This document shows, in pieces, positions 43,585 to 52,694 of a stretch of 64,000 nt of DNA; position 1 is the first letter of the stretch; each line of letters opens with the position of its first letter. Position numbers and translations under genes: made by a program. The notes beneath the pieces are model-generated. The model was not told the origin of the DNA. It saw nothing but the letters and a program-made list of their open reading frames with translations, and searched no databases. This DNA comes from Flammeovirgaceae bacterium UBA7330 (GTDB taxonomy: Bacteria; Bacteroidota; Bacteroidia; Cytophagales; Cyclobacteriaceae), in contig DKPQ01000001.1 in assembly GCA_002471275.1 (NCBI GenBank), positions 92,313-156,312 on the forward strand, given 5' to 3'.

Positions 43585-45510
43585 GTGACGCTGCTAAAGA
43601 TCATATGGCCCCTGATATTTATAATTCCCCTGTTTTCGGGCATAATTGGAGGACTTAATCACAGGCAATCACTGAAGCTATCCAGTTTTGGTATGGCCTT
43701 CGGACTGTTTCTTGCACTGATACTTGTATGGATGCTGGATGAACCATTGATCCTGGAATGGAAATGGCTGGAGAGCGTAAATTTTGGTTTCAGTATCGAC
43801 AGGCTCAATGCTTTACTGGTGTTGCTGGTTTACCTCATAACCCTTCTTGTTCAGGTTTTTTCCATCACCTATATGGAGCATGACCCGGATCAGGACAGGT
43901 ACACTGCCAAGCTCGGATTTTTTGCCTTTTCGATGATCGGTCTCCTCATGTCTAATCAACTGGTCACACTGTTCCTTTTTTGGGAATTGGTGGGGATGAG
44001 TTCCTATCTGCTCATCGGTTTCTGGTATCAGGAAGCAGGCAGGTCCAGGGCGGCGAGACAAGCATTTATGATCAATCGGGTGGCCGATGCCTTTTTGTTG
44101 CTGGGGGTAATCCGGGTCTTTAACAATGGATATGCCACATCCTTTACAGAAACCTTAGCCTCCGGCATTCAATGGGATGGCTTCACCGGGATCTGTTTTA
44201 TCATAGGGGCTTTCGGTAAATCAGCTCAATTTCCGTTCTATGGCTGGCTGACCAAAGCGATGGCAGGACCAACACCTGTTTCGGCACTCATCCATGCAGC
44301 CACCATGGTGACAGCGGGCGTATATCTGCTGGTGAGAATAAGCCCGGCACTGATGGACTGGAACCTGCAGGTGATCGCCATAGGTGGAGCCGTCACGGCA
44401 TTCATGGCTGCCGTAGCAGCACTCACCCAGTTTGACATTAAAAAAGTACTTGCTTATTCCACCATATCTCAATTGGGATACATGATACTGGGAATTGGCG
44501 TAGGGGCTTATCAGGCCTCCGTTTTCCACCTGTGGACACATGCTTTTTTCAAGGCGGGCCTTTTCCTGGCAGCAGGATCGGTGATCCACTATATGCATGA
44601 ACTGGATGCCACCAAAGACCCACAGGACATGCGCAACATGGGGGGACTGCAAAAGATTTTACCTGTCACATTTTATGCCTTTCTAATCTGTGGGTTGGCA
44701 CTGTCCGGATTACCTTTTCTTTCCGGGTTTCTGTCTAAAGAGGGGATATTGACCGGGTCATGGTTATGGGGTCAAAGTACCGGAAACTACCTGGTACCCA
44801 TACTGGCTTTCTGTACTGCCGGACTCACAGCTTTTTATATAGGTCGGCAGATACTGCTGGTATTTTTCGGTGAAATCAGTTTTGCCAAAAAGATGGTGGA
44901 ACCGCTCGTGACTATTCGGGTTCCTCTGATTTTTCTTGCTGCAAGTTCATTGTGGTTTTGGAATTCCATCAATCCTATAGATCCCCTGGGCTGGTTTTGG
45001 AATGGTTATCTTTTTGCAGACCTCGGAGCCACCTCAGATCAGCATTCCATATTAGGAGTCCTGATTGGATCAATCGTGCTCACGTTGTCCGGACTTGGTG
45101 TTGCCTATTGGCTCTTTCGACCTGAGGCAGAGACAGCTCGAGGCTTCAAGAAGTCCAATGAGCCCGTACAGCTGGCAGGAAAGATCTCTTTTCACGGTTG
45201 GTACATTGAGAAATTCTACGACCAGATCGTGCGGTTGTTTTCCAAAGTGGTATTCGGAGCCGGTTGGTTCGATAAAAAAGTCATTGACAGGTTTGTGGAT
45301 GGCGTAGGTGTAAGTGGCGTGGTGATTGCCAAGGTCATTGGCTGGTTTGATCAAAATGTGGTGGATGGCCTGGTAAATTTCATGGCCTCAATATCCCAGC
45401 TGATCGGAAGATTTGTCACAAGCTTTCAGTCACCGAAAATACAAATACAAATTGGCTGGTTGCTGCTAACATTACTCGTTTTACTTTTGTGGTTTCAATT
45501 CTTAACCTAG
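43585..45510 (+). CDS. nuoL: NADH-quinone oxidoreductase subunit L (GTG start)
   Basis: NuoL is the distal antiporter-like proton pump of complex I. The 641-residue protein opens with GTG directly after the nuoK stop. Landmarks are LFLFWELVGMSSYLLIGFW with the conserved Glu near 137, FGKSAQFPFYGWLTKAMAGPTPVSALIHAATMVTAGVYL near 211-250 with the pumping Lys, and the C-terminal lateral helix region ending near 640 (IEKFYDQIVRLF onward). The length is that of typical NuoL, so the piston helix is complete. Confidence 0.94.
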   Translation: MTLLKIIWPLIFIIPLFSGIIGGLNHRQSLKLSSFGMAFGLFLALILVWMLDEPLILEWKWLESVNFGFSIDRLNALLVLLVYLITLLVQVFSITYMEHDPDQDRYTAKLGFFAFSMIGLLMSNQLVTLFLFWELVGMSSYLLIGFWYQEAGRSRAARQAFMINRVADAFLLLGVIRVFNNGYATSFTETLASGIQWDGFTGICFIIGAFGKSAQFPFYGWLTKAMAGPTPVSALIHAATMVTAGVYLLVRISPALMDWNLQVIAIGGAVTAFMAAVAALTQFDIKKVLAYSTISQLGYMILGIGVGAYQASVFHLWTHAFFKAGLFLAAGSVIHYMHELDATKDPQDMRNMGGLQKILPVTFYAFLICGLALSGLPFLSGFLSKEGILTGSWLWGQSTGNYLVPILAFCTAGLTAFYIGRQILLVFFGEISFAKKMVEPLVTIRVPLIFLAASSLWFWNSINPIDPLGWFWNGYLFADLGATSDQHSILGVLIGSIVLTLSGLGVAYWLFRPEAETARGFKKSNEPVQLAGKISFHGWYIEKFYDQIVRLFSKVVFGAGWFDKKVIDRFVDGVGVSGVVIAKVIGWFDQNVVDGLVNFMASISQLIGRFVTSFQSPKIQIQIGWLLLTLLVLLLWFQFLT

Positions 45511-45513
45511 CGA

Positions 45514-47139
45514 ATGACTGATAGTTTATTAACCCTTATCATTTTCTTTCCGCTCCTGGTCACGGCAGTTGTCCTGTTTCTTCCGAATGGGAAAGACCTG
45601 CTGATCAAAGAGATTGCACTGGGGGCCACAGGTGTGCAGTTGGTCCTGTCTGTCATTCTTTTCTTTTCTTATGATGCCAGTCTTCAGCCGGAAAACTGGA
45701 GCAATGCGTTTCAATTTGTTGAGCGTGCCAAATGGATATCACTCTACCTGGGTGACTATGGCTGGCTTCAGATCGATTATTTCGTTGGCATAGACGGGAT
45801 CAGCCTTTTGATGATCTGCCTGTCCACATTCCTGCTGTTTGTGGGAGTTATAGCATCATGGAACCTCAGTAAGAACGTAAAGGGATATTTCATTTTATAC
45901 CTTATCCTCAGCACCAGTGTAGTTGGATGTTTTGCTGCCCTGGATTTCTTCCTTTTTTATGTCTTCTTCGAATTCATGCTTCTACCCATGTTTTTCCTTA
46001 TCGGGATATGGGGTGGGCCCAGAAGAGGATACGCATCCATTAAGTTTTTCATCTATACGCTTGTAGGAAGTCTCTTTATACTGGCAGTGATGATTGGGTT
46101 GTACCTTTCTGTCGAAGATACTTCCCTGGCGGATCAAACGCAGGAAGTGGTTCATTCTTTCAGCCTGGTAAACATGATGGACGGCGGCTATATCACCGAC
46201 GGCATTTTAACGCCCGGTAATGCCACAGAATTTTTAGGGATGAACATCAGATGGATTGCATTTATCCTGCTTATGGTGGGGTTTGCGATCAAACTCCCCG
46301 CAGTGCCGGTCCATACATGGCTCCCCGATGCCCACGTCGAAGCACCAACGGCCATTTCCGTGTTACTTGCAGGATTGCTCCTTAAAATCGGAGGATACGG
46401 CTTTTTCAGGATCGCTTATGGGATCTTTCCGGATGCTGCTGTCAGCCTGACCTATCCCATTGCCATATTCGGAATGATTTCCATCGTCTACGGTGGGCTT
46501 ACCGCCATGGCGCAGAATGACCTTAAAAGAATGATTGCCTACTCGTCCGTATCACACATGGGATTTATCCTGCTGGGTCTGGCAAGTTTTAATGTGCAGG
46601 GAGCAGGAGGGGCATTATTTCAGATGGTATCACACGGATTTATCTCGGGAGCATTGTTCATCCTGGCTGGGGTGATTTATGACCGAACAGGGGATAGAGG
46701 GATCGCTAATTTTAGTGGATTAGCCAAGGCCATGCCTGTTTTCACTGGCTTTGTGGTTGTATTCTTTTTCGCTTCCCTCGGCTTACCGGGGTTAAGTGGT
46801 TTTGTAGGCGAGTTTTTGGTCTTTCTGGGAGCACTTGGGAGTGATTATCTGCCTAAATGGATTGGCATCGTATCAATTTCCGGGATTGTGATCTCAGCCG
46901 CCTATTACCTCTGGGCACTTCAGCGTATGTTCTTTGGTCAGTTTTGGACCAGGGAAAAGGTTTGGGAACAAACGATGTATGACCTCACCGCCAGAGAGTT
47001 ATTGCTACTGATCCCACTGGCCATTCTTGTGGTTTTGCTGGGCATTGCCCCGAATGTTATCCTTGGCCCGGTGAATAATTCGATCGAATTTTTTGTTAAT
47101 CAGTGTTTTGAACAAAGCCAGCTTTACCTTGCTCAATGA
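45514..47139 (+). CDS. nuoM: NADH-quinone oxidoreductase subunit M
   Basis: The second antiporter-like subunit, 541 residues with about 14 helices. The conserved Glu is in FYVFFEFMLLPMFFLIGIWGG near 155, the pumping-channel Lys in GFAIKLPAVPVHTWLPDAHVEAPTAISVLLAGLLLKIGGYGF near 255-295, and the AQNDLKRMIAYSSVSHMGFI segment near 330. It starts three bases after the nuoL stop and overlaps nuoN by 4 bases. Confidence 0.95.
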   Translation: MTDSLLTLIIFFPLLVTAVVLFLPNGKDLLIKEIALGATGVQLVLSVILFFSYDASLQPENWSNAFQFVERAKWISLYLGDYGWLQIDYFVGIDGISLLMICLSTFLLFVGVIASWNLSKNVKGYFILYLILSTSVVGCFAALDFFLFYVFFEFMLLPMFFLIGIWGGPRRGYASIKFFIYTLVGSLFILAVMIGLYLSVEDTSLADQTQEVVHSFSLVNMMDGGYITDGILTPGNATEFLGMNIRWIAFILLMVGFAIKLPAVPVHTWLPDAHVEAPTAISVLLAGLLLKIGGYGFFRIAYGIFPDAAVSLTYPIAIFGMISIVYGGLTAMAQNDLKRMIAYSSVSHMGFILLGLASFNVQGAGGALFQMVSHGFISGALFILAGVIYDRTGDRGIANFSGLAKAMPVFTGFVVVFFFASLGLPGLSGFVGEFLVFLGALGSDYLPKWIGIVSISGIVISAAYYLWALQRMFFGQFWTREKVWEQTMYDLTARELLLLIPLAILVVLLGIAPNVILGPVNNSIEFFVNQCFEQSQLYLAQ

Positions 47140-48563
47140 TGGAATTGTCACTTCAACAAGTCATTGAGGAAATAGCGCTGTTGAGGTTTGAAGCAACCCT
47201 CATCCTGGGATCATTGATCCTGCTGGTTTTTGGGATGCTTTCAAATAAAGAGGTGACGTTTAAGGTCATTTTTTCGGTAACACTCCTGGTATCACTTTTC
47301 CTGGTTGATGTCAGGGATGTCGGCGCTTCTACTACAGAGGCAGTTAGCATAGATGCACTGTCCGGCATACTAAAGATCTTGTTTGCATTCATTTCTCTGT
47401 GGATTGTTTTCTTTCATTCCAACATGCGAAGGTATGAGCATTATTTTCTACTCCTCTCCATTGTCATTGGTAGTAGTTTGATGTTGTCAGCCAATCATTT
47501 GTTGCTTTTTTACATAGCGATTGAGCTCACCTCGCTCTCCTCTTATCTCATCACAGGATTTTCCTTCAGTAGGAAGGGCTATGAAGCAGCTATCAAATAT
47601 CTGTTGTTTGGTGGGGTAAGCTCGGCCATCATGATTTATGGTGTTTCCATTTTATATGGACTATCCGGGAGCTTATCCATCAGCGAGATGGTGGTCACTA
47701 CCCAGATGGGACCACTGTATCATGTAGGGATGATTTGCCTGGTCGGGGGTCTGTTCTTCAAAGTGGGCCTGGTACCCTATCATTTTTGGGTTCCATCTAC
47801 CTATCAGGAAGCACCTACCGATGGAGTAGCTATACTCTCAATCGTGCCCAAAATTGCAGGATTTGCCTTATTGCACCGGGTACTTGTCAATTTTGAATTG
47901 TTATCTGATCCGATGTATAGGCAGATCATTGCTGCCCTCGGTATTGCCACAGTGCTGATGGGCACTTTCGGAGCTTTGCGGCAGGATAACATCAAGCGGA
48001 TGATTGCCTATGGAGCGATTGCACATTCAGGCCTGGTTTTACCCACTTTACTCATCCAGGGAGAGCAGGGGGGGCTTGCATTTATCTGGTATGTGACCAT
48101 TTATGCCATCATGACCATGGCCATCTTCATGATTGCTTCGATGTATGAAGACTTTGGAATTAAAGATGTAAAAGACATGAAAGGAATTGGTATTCAGTTC
48201 CCTATCATGGGCACGTTGACATTACTGATTTTGATTGCACAGATTGGCTTACCACCTACTGCAGGTTTTACAGCAAAATTTTATCTTTTTTCGGCGATTT
48301 GGAATGAATACCAGGCATCAGGAGCTACCATCATGCTTATTTACCTGATCATTGGACTTCTAAGTGTCGTATTGGCCTTGTTCTACTATTTAAAAATACC
48401 TTTTCATAGTTTTCTTGGAACTGCTGAGTCACCTTATTTTGGGGATTTTTCAATTATTTCCCGATCTGTGGTAACTATTTTCACTATTATGGTGTTGTGG
48501 ATATTCATTAGTCCGGAATTCTTGAATAAGATTGCATTTAATATTAACTTCATAGGTTGGTAA
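47136..48563 (+). CDS. nuoN: NADH-quinone oxidoreductase subunit N
   Basis: The third antiporter-like subunit, 475 residues. LLLFYIAIELTSLSSYLITGFS near 122-143 contains the conserved Glu, and GLFFKVGLVPYHFWVPSTYQEAPTDGVAILSIVPKIAGFALL near 205-247 the lysines of the proton channel; IKRMIAYGAIAHSGLVL follows near 287. It is the last gene of the nuo unit; the PurF-like gene starts 9 bases later and could be read through from it, since I see no terminator between them. Confidence 0.94.
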   Translation: MMELSLQQVIEEIALLRFEATLILGSLILLVFGMLSNKEVTFKVIFSVTLLVSLFLVDVRDVGASTTEAVSIDALSGILKILFAFISLWIVFFHSNMRRYEHYFLLLSIVIGSSLMLSANHLLLFYIAIELTSLSSYLITGFSFSRKGYEAAIKYLLFGGVSSAIMIYGVSILYGLSGSLSISEMVVTTQMGPLYHVGMICLVGGLFFKVGLVPYHFWVPSTYQEAPTDGVAILSIVPKIAGFALLHRVLVNFELLSDPMYRQIIAALGIATVLMGTFGALRQDNIKRMIAYGAIAHSGLVLPTLLIQGEQGGLAFIWYVTIYAIMTMAIFMIASMYEDFGIKDVKDMKGIGIQFPIMGTLTLLILIAQIGLPPTAGFTAKFYLFSAIWNEYQASGATIMLIYLIIGLLSVVLALFYYLKIPFHSFLGTAESPYFGDFSIISRSVVTIFTIMVLWIFISPEFLNKIAFNINFIGW

Positions 48564-48572
48564 AGAAACCAC

Positions 48573-50459
48573 ATGAGTGATCCGATCAAACACGAATGCG
48601 GAGTAGCGCTGCTTCGCTTAAGAAAACCACTCCAATACTATATTGAAAAATACGGTACACCTTCTTACGCAGTAAAGAAGATGTACATCCTGATGCAAAA
48701 GCAGCACAATCGCGGGCAGGATGGAGTTGGAATTGCCAATATCAAAATGAATATGCCTCCGGGTACCCGGTACATCAGCCGGTATCGGACCATCGATAAC
48801 CGCCCTATTGAAGATATATTCGGCAAAATCAGCAAGAAATATAAAAAGGCTCAGCTCGAAGGTGGCGACAACTACTACGACGCTCAGTGGATGAAAACGA
48901 ACTATGCCTTCACCGGAGAGGTGTGGATGGGGCATTTGAGGTATGGCACACATGGAAAAAATAACATTGAGAGCTGCCATCCATTTCTCAGACAAAACAA
49001 CTGGAGAAGCCGAAACCTGGTGATCGCTGGTAACTTCAATATGACCAATGTGGATGACCTTTTCAATAAGTTGGTTTCATTGGGGCAGCACCCTAAAGAG
49101 GTGGTGGATACGGTTACGGTAATGGAAAAGATTGGCCATTTCCTTGACGAGGAGAACCAGGAGATTTTTGACAAATACCGCGACTCAGTCTCCAACGAGG
49201 AGGCTACCGAGATGATCGAGCGAGAGCTTGACCTTCGAAGAGTACTTGAAAGGTCCTGCCGTGACTTTGATGGCGGTTACACCATGGTAGGGATGGTGGG
49301 GTTTGGAGCTGCCTTTGCTGCACGGGATCCTCACGGTATCCGACCTGCTTACTATTATGTAGATGATGAAATTGCCGTGGTGGCTTCTGAGAAACCAGCC
49401 ATCAAGACTGCATTCAACTGCGAATATGAAGAGATCAAAGAGATCAAGCCAGGTCATGCATTGATCCTAAACAGAGCAGGTGACCCGAGAGAGGTTCAGT
49501 TTATTCAGCCAAAAGAGAAAAAGTCCTGCAGCTTTGAACGCATTTATTTCTCCAGGGGTACCGATCCGGATATCTACAGGGAGAGAAGAAAATTAGGAGA
49601 GCTCCTGGTCCCTCAGGTGATGAAAGCCGCAAACTCAGACTTAAAGAATACGGTATTTAGCTACATTCCGAATACCGCGGAAACTGCTTTTCTAGGGTTA
49701 CTGCGTGGAATAGATCAATACCTGATCAACTACAGGAAAGACATCATTGTTGACCAGAAACCAAGCGCCGATTCGATAGAGGAAGTACTTTCGCTTAAGC
49801 CGAGGGTAGAAAAGCTGGTGCTCAAAGATGCCAAGCTGCGTACCTTCATCACCGACGATGCCCATCGCGATGACCTGGTAGCACATGTCTACGACACTAC
49901 CTATGAGGTTATCAAGAAAAAGACCGATACACTGGTAGTCATTGACGACTCCATTGTAAGGGGCACCACGCTGGAGAAAAGTATTCTCACATTACTGGAT
50001 AAGCTTGAGCCCAAAAAGATCGTCATCGTTTCTTCAGCCCCTCAAATTCGATTTCCCGATTGCTATGGAATCGATATGAGCAAGATGAAGGAGTTTGTTG
50101 CTTTCCGTGCTGTGGTTGAGCTGCTGAAAGAGCAGGGCATGGAGTCTAAGCTGGATGAAGTATACGAAAAATGTAAAGCCTCAGCGGGTAATCCAACCTC
50201 TGTCAACTATGTGAAGGAACTCTATGATCCTTTCACAGAAGAGGAGATTTCTAAAAAGATAGCCCAGATCGTGAAACCGAAAGGCATGAAAGCAGAGGTG
50301 GAGGTGATCTATCAGACAGTGGCTAACTTGCATAAGGCTTGCCCAAATCACCTTGGTGACTGGTATTTCACGGGAGACTATCCAACGCCGGGAGGTAATA
50401 TGGTAGTCAATAAAGCTTTCATGAACTACATGAAAGGTATTACGGTAAGGGCATACTAA
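48573..50459 (+). CDS. Long PurF-type amidophosphoribosyltransferase
   Basis: A 628-residue homologue of glutamine-PRPP amidotransferase, about 120 residues longer than E. coli PurF. The N-terminal nucleophile is Cys9 (KHECGVALL), so eight residues must be removed to expose it, as in PurF proteins that mature by cleavage. NRGQDGVGIA near 48, MGHLRYGTHGKN near 118 and RDPHGIRPAYYY near 250 complete the glutaminase part. The PRPP loop is VVIDDSIVRGTTLEKS near 450. Bacteroidota often have this long form next to a canonical purF; whether it is the main enzyme here is unknown. It follows nuoN. Confidence 0.88.
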   Translation: MSDPIKHECGVALLRLRKPLQYYIEKYGTPSYAVKKMYILMQKQHNRGQDGVGIANIKMNMPPGTRYISRYRTIDNRPIEDIFGKISKKYKKAQLEGGDNYYDAQWMKTNYAFTGEVWMGHLRYGTHGKNNIESCHPFLRQNNWRSRNLVIAGNFNMTNVDDLFNKLVSLGQHPKEVVDTVTVMEKIGHFLDEENQEIFDKYRDSVSNEEATEMIERELDLRRVLERSCRDFDGGYTMVGMVGFGAAFAARDPHGIRPAYYYVDDEIAVVASEKPAIKTAFNCEYEEIKEIKPGHALILNRAGDPREVQFIQPKEKKSCSFERIYFSRGTDPDIYRERRKLGELLVPQVMKAANSDLKNTVFSYIPNTAETAFLGLLRGIDQYLINYRKDIIVDQKPSADSIEEVLSLKPRVEKLVLKDAKLRTFITDDAHRDDLVAHVYDTTYEVIKKKTDTLVVIDDSIVRGTTLEKSILTLLDKLEPKKIVIVSSAPQIRFPDCYGIDMSKMKEFVAFRAVVELLKEQGMESKLDEVYEKCKASAGNPTSVNYVKELYDPFTEEEISKKIAQIVKPKGMKAEVEVIYQTVANLHKACPNHLGDWYFTGDYPTPGGNMVVNKAFMNYMKGITVRAY

Positions 50460-50509
50460 TTCTTGATTTGATTTCTTAATCCGTTAATTTTAGGGGCCAA
50501 CCCAAATTG

Positions 50510-51376
50510 ATGATGAAGAAATTGTCCCTCAACCTGTTAGCCCTTTGTTTAATATTTTATGCCTGTGCTCAAAAGGAGTCCGTACGTTTAGTCGTGCGCG
50601 GCGATGATATGGGGTACTCTCATTCCGGTAACCTGGCCATCATACAATGCTATCAGGAAGGTATTCAGCAATCGATAGAAGTCATTGTTCCATCTCCGTG
50701 GTTTCCGGAAGCCGTGCGGTTACTGGAAGAAAACCCGGGTGTTGATGTGGGCATCCACCTGGCCCTGACAAGCGAATGGGACAATGTAAAGTGGCGACCA
50801 CTAACCGAATGTCCGGGTATCACAGACCCGGATGGTTATTTCTATCCCATGGTCCGGCCTAATAAAAATTATCCAGGACAATCAATCCTTGAAAATGACT
50901 GGAAAATAGAAGAGGTGGAGCGGGAGTTCAGGGCACAGATTGAGTTGGCCTTGAAGAAAATCCCGAGGATCACGCATATCACCGGTCACATGGGCTGCAC
51001 AGGGTTTGATGATAAGGTAAAAGTGCTGGCTGAGCAGCTGGCCAAAGAATATAATCTTTACATTGACCTTGACCGCCTTGGCGTAAGCAGAGCTAACTAT
51101 GCAGGTCCGAAGGGTACCAGCGAAGAGAAAATCGAAAGCTTTATTAAAATGCTCAGGGAGCTGAAACCAGGCACTTATATTATGGTTGATCACCCCGGAC
51201 TCAACAATGCGGAATTGCAGGCTATTTCTCACATAGGATATGAAACGGTGGCCACAGACAGGCAGGGCGTTACAGACACCTGGACGAGTGAAAAGGTAAA
51301 GGCTGCCATTAAAGAACTGGGCATCGAAATTATTTCATATGCTGACTTGAAGCGGGAATCGGATGCGCTGAAATAG
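50510..51376 (+). CDS. YdjC/ChbG-family carbohydrate deacetylase lipoprotein
   Basis: The start is the ATG at 50510 or 50513; a TTG one codon earlier is ignored. The 288-residue protein has a lipoprotein signal (LCLIFYACAQK) and a YdjC domain: LVVRGDDMGYSHSGNLAI near 28-45 with the metal Asp pair, VDVGIHLALTSEW near 83-95 with a metal His, and HITGHMGCTGF near 150. Family members remove acetyl groups from N-acetylated disaccharides such as chitobiose, so an envelope role in amino-sugar use is likely. The galK start is 79 bases downstream. Confidence 0.86.
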   Translation: MMKKLSLNLLALCLIFYACAQKESVRLVVRGDDMGYSHSGNLAIIQCYQEGIQQSIEVIVPSPWFPEAVRLLEENPGVDVGIHLALTSEWDNVKWRPLTECPGITDPDGYFYPMVRPNKNYPGQSILENDWKIEEVEREFRAQIELALKKIPRITHITGHMGCTGFDDKVKVLAEQLAKEYNLYIDLDRLGVSRANYAGPKGTSEEKIESFIKMLRELKPGTYIMVDHPGLNNAELQAISHIGYETVATDRQGVTDTWTSEKVKAAIKELGIEIISYADLKRESDALK

Positions 51377-51455
51377 CTGTTTTTGGTCATATCATTTCCC
51401 GTCCGTATTTGTCTTGATAATTTAGCCGGCAAAAAAGAAACTTTACTTAGTAACC

Positions 51456-52619
51456 ATGTCTGAACTCATTCACCAGGTCAACACCACTTTCAAAACAAGG
51501 TTTTCGGATCCCCAGGTTTCCGTCTTTTCTCCCGGAAGGCTAAATTTTATCGGAGAGCACACAGATTATAACCTGGGTTTTGTGCTGCCTGCGGCTATCG
51601 ACAAGGGCATTGCAGTGGCTATTGGAGCGCATTCCGAAGCAAAGACCCGTATTTATTCTGTAGATATGGATGAGCTGCTGGAGGTAGACATCAATCAACC
51701 CCTGGAGAAGTCGGATTTTGGGTGGGCCAATTACGTGCTGGGTGTTGTGGATCAACTGCAAAAGGCGGGGTCCCAGCTTACAAACTTCAATTGTGTATTT
51801 GGTGGCGATATTCCCATTGGCTCGGGACTTTCCAGCTCGGCTGCACTGGAGAACGGAATAGGCTTTGCCTTGAATGAGTTATTTGGTTTGGGCTTTGACA
51901 GGATGAAGCTGCTTCATCTTTCTCAGCTGGCTGAGCATGAGTTTGTAGGTGTGAAATGTGGGATCATGGATCAATTTTCCTCCATGATGGGCAAGAAAGA
52001 TCAGGCCATGAAGTTGGATTGTCGATCGCTGGATTACGGGTTCTATCCGGTTGATTTTGGCGAATACCAGATCGTATTGCTTAATTCCAATGTGGAGCAC
52101 AACCTCGCATCTTCTGAATACAATGTGCGACGCGCTCAGTGTGAAGAAGGTGTCCGGGTGATGCAACAAAAGTTTCAGGAGATCAAATCGCTGAGAGATG
52201 TGGACATGTCAATGCTCAACACGTGTAAGGATGACCTGTCTGAGGTAGTCTATAGAAGGTGTAAATACATCATTGAGGAGAATCAGCGAGTGAATGCCTT
52301 TGTATCCGCTTTGGAAGAAAAAGATTTTACCTCCTGTGGTAAGATATTGTTCACAGCGCATGAAGCCATGAGAACAGCATATGAAATTACCTGTCCGGAG
52401 ATCGACACCCTCGTGGACCTGGCCAAACAACAGCCGGGAATACTAGGTTCCAGGATGATGGGAGGTGGATTTGGAGGATGTACGCTGAACCTGGTCCACA
52501 AAACAAATATTGATCCCTTTATCGATGAAATGCGTAAAGGTTACAAGGCAAAAACCGGTATTGAATTAAGCCCATATCGCATATCTGTAGGGGATGGGGT
52601 ACACAGGATAAGCAGCTAA
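51456..52619 (+). CDS. galK: Galactokinase
   Basis: GalK phosphorylates galactose at C1 with ATP, the entry step of the Leloir pathway. The 387-residue GHMP kinase has the galactokinase signature SPGRLNFIGEHTDYNLGFVLP near 25-45, the ATP loop DIPIGSGLSSSAALENGIG near 115-133 and the C-terminal SRMMGGGFGGCTLNLV near 332. Catalytic Asp is in VKCGIMDQFSSMMGK near 172. A mutarotase (galM) is encoded at 58.8 kb on the other strand; galT and galE are not in the window. Confidence 0.94.
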   Translation: MSELIHQVNTTFKTRFSDPQVSVFSPGRLNFIGEHTDYNLGFVLPAAIDKGIAVAIGAHSEAKTRIYSVDMDELLEVDINQPLEKSDFGWANYVLGVVDQLQKAGSQLTNFNCVFGGDIPIGSGLSSSAALENGIGFALNELFGLGFDRMKLLHLSQLAEHEFVGVKCGIMDQFSSMMGKKDQAMKLDCRSLDYGFYPVDFGEYQIVLLNSNVEHNLASSEYNVRRAQCEEGVRVMQQKFQEIKSLRDVDMSMLNTCKDDLSEVVYRRCKYIIEENQRVNAFVSALEEKDFTSCGKILFTAHEAMRTAYEITCPEIDTLVDLAKQQPGILGSRMMGGGFGGCTLNLVHKTNIDPFIDEMRKGYKAKTGIELSPYRISVGDGVHRISS

Positions 52620-52694
52620 CCACTTGTTTGTTCAGCATTTGGATTAGGAAAATCAATCCTGGGTTAAGATATTTGATAGCATAAACCCTAAAAT

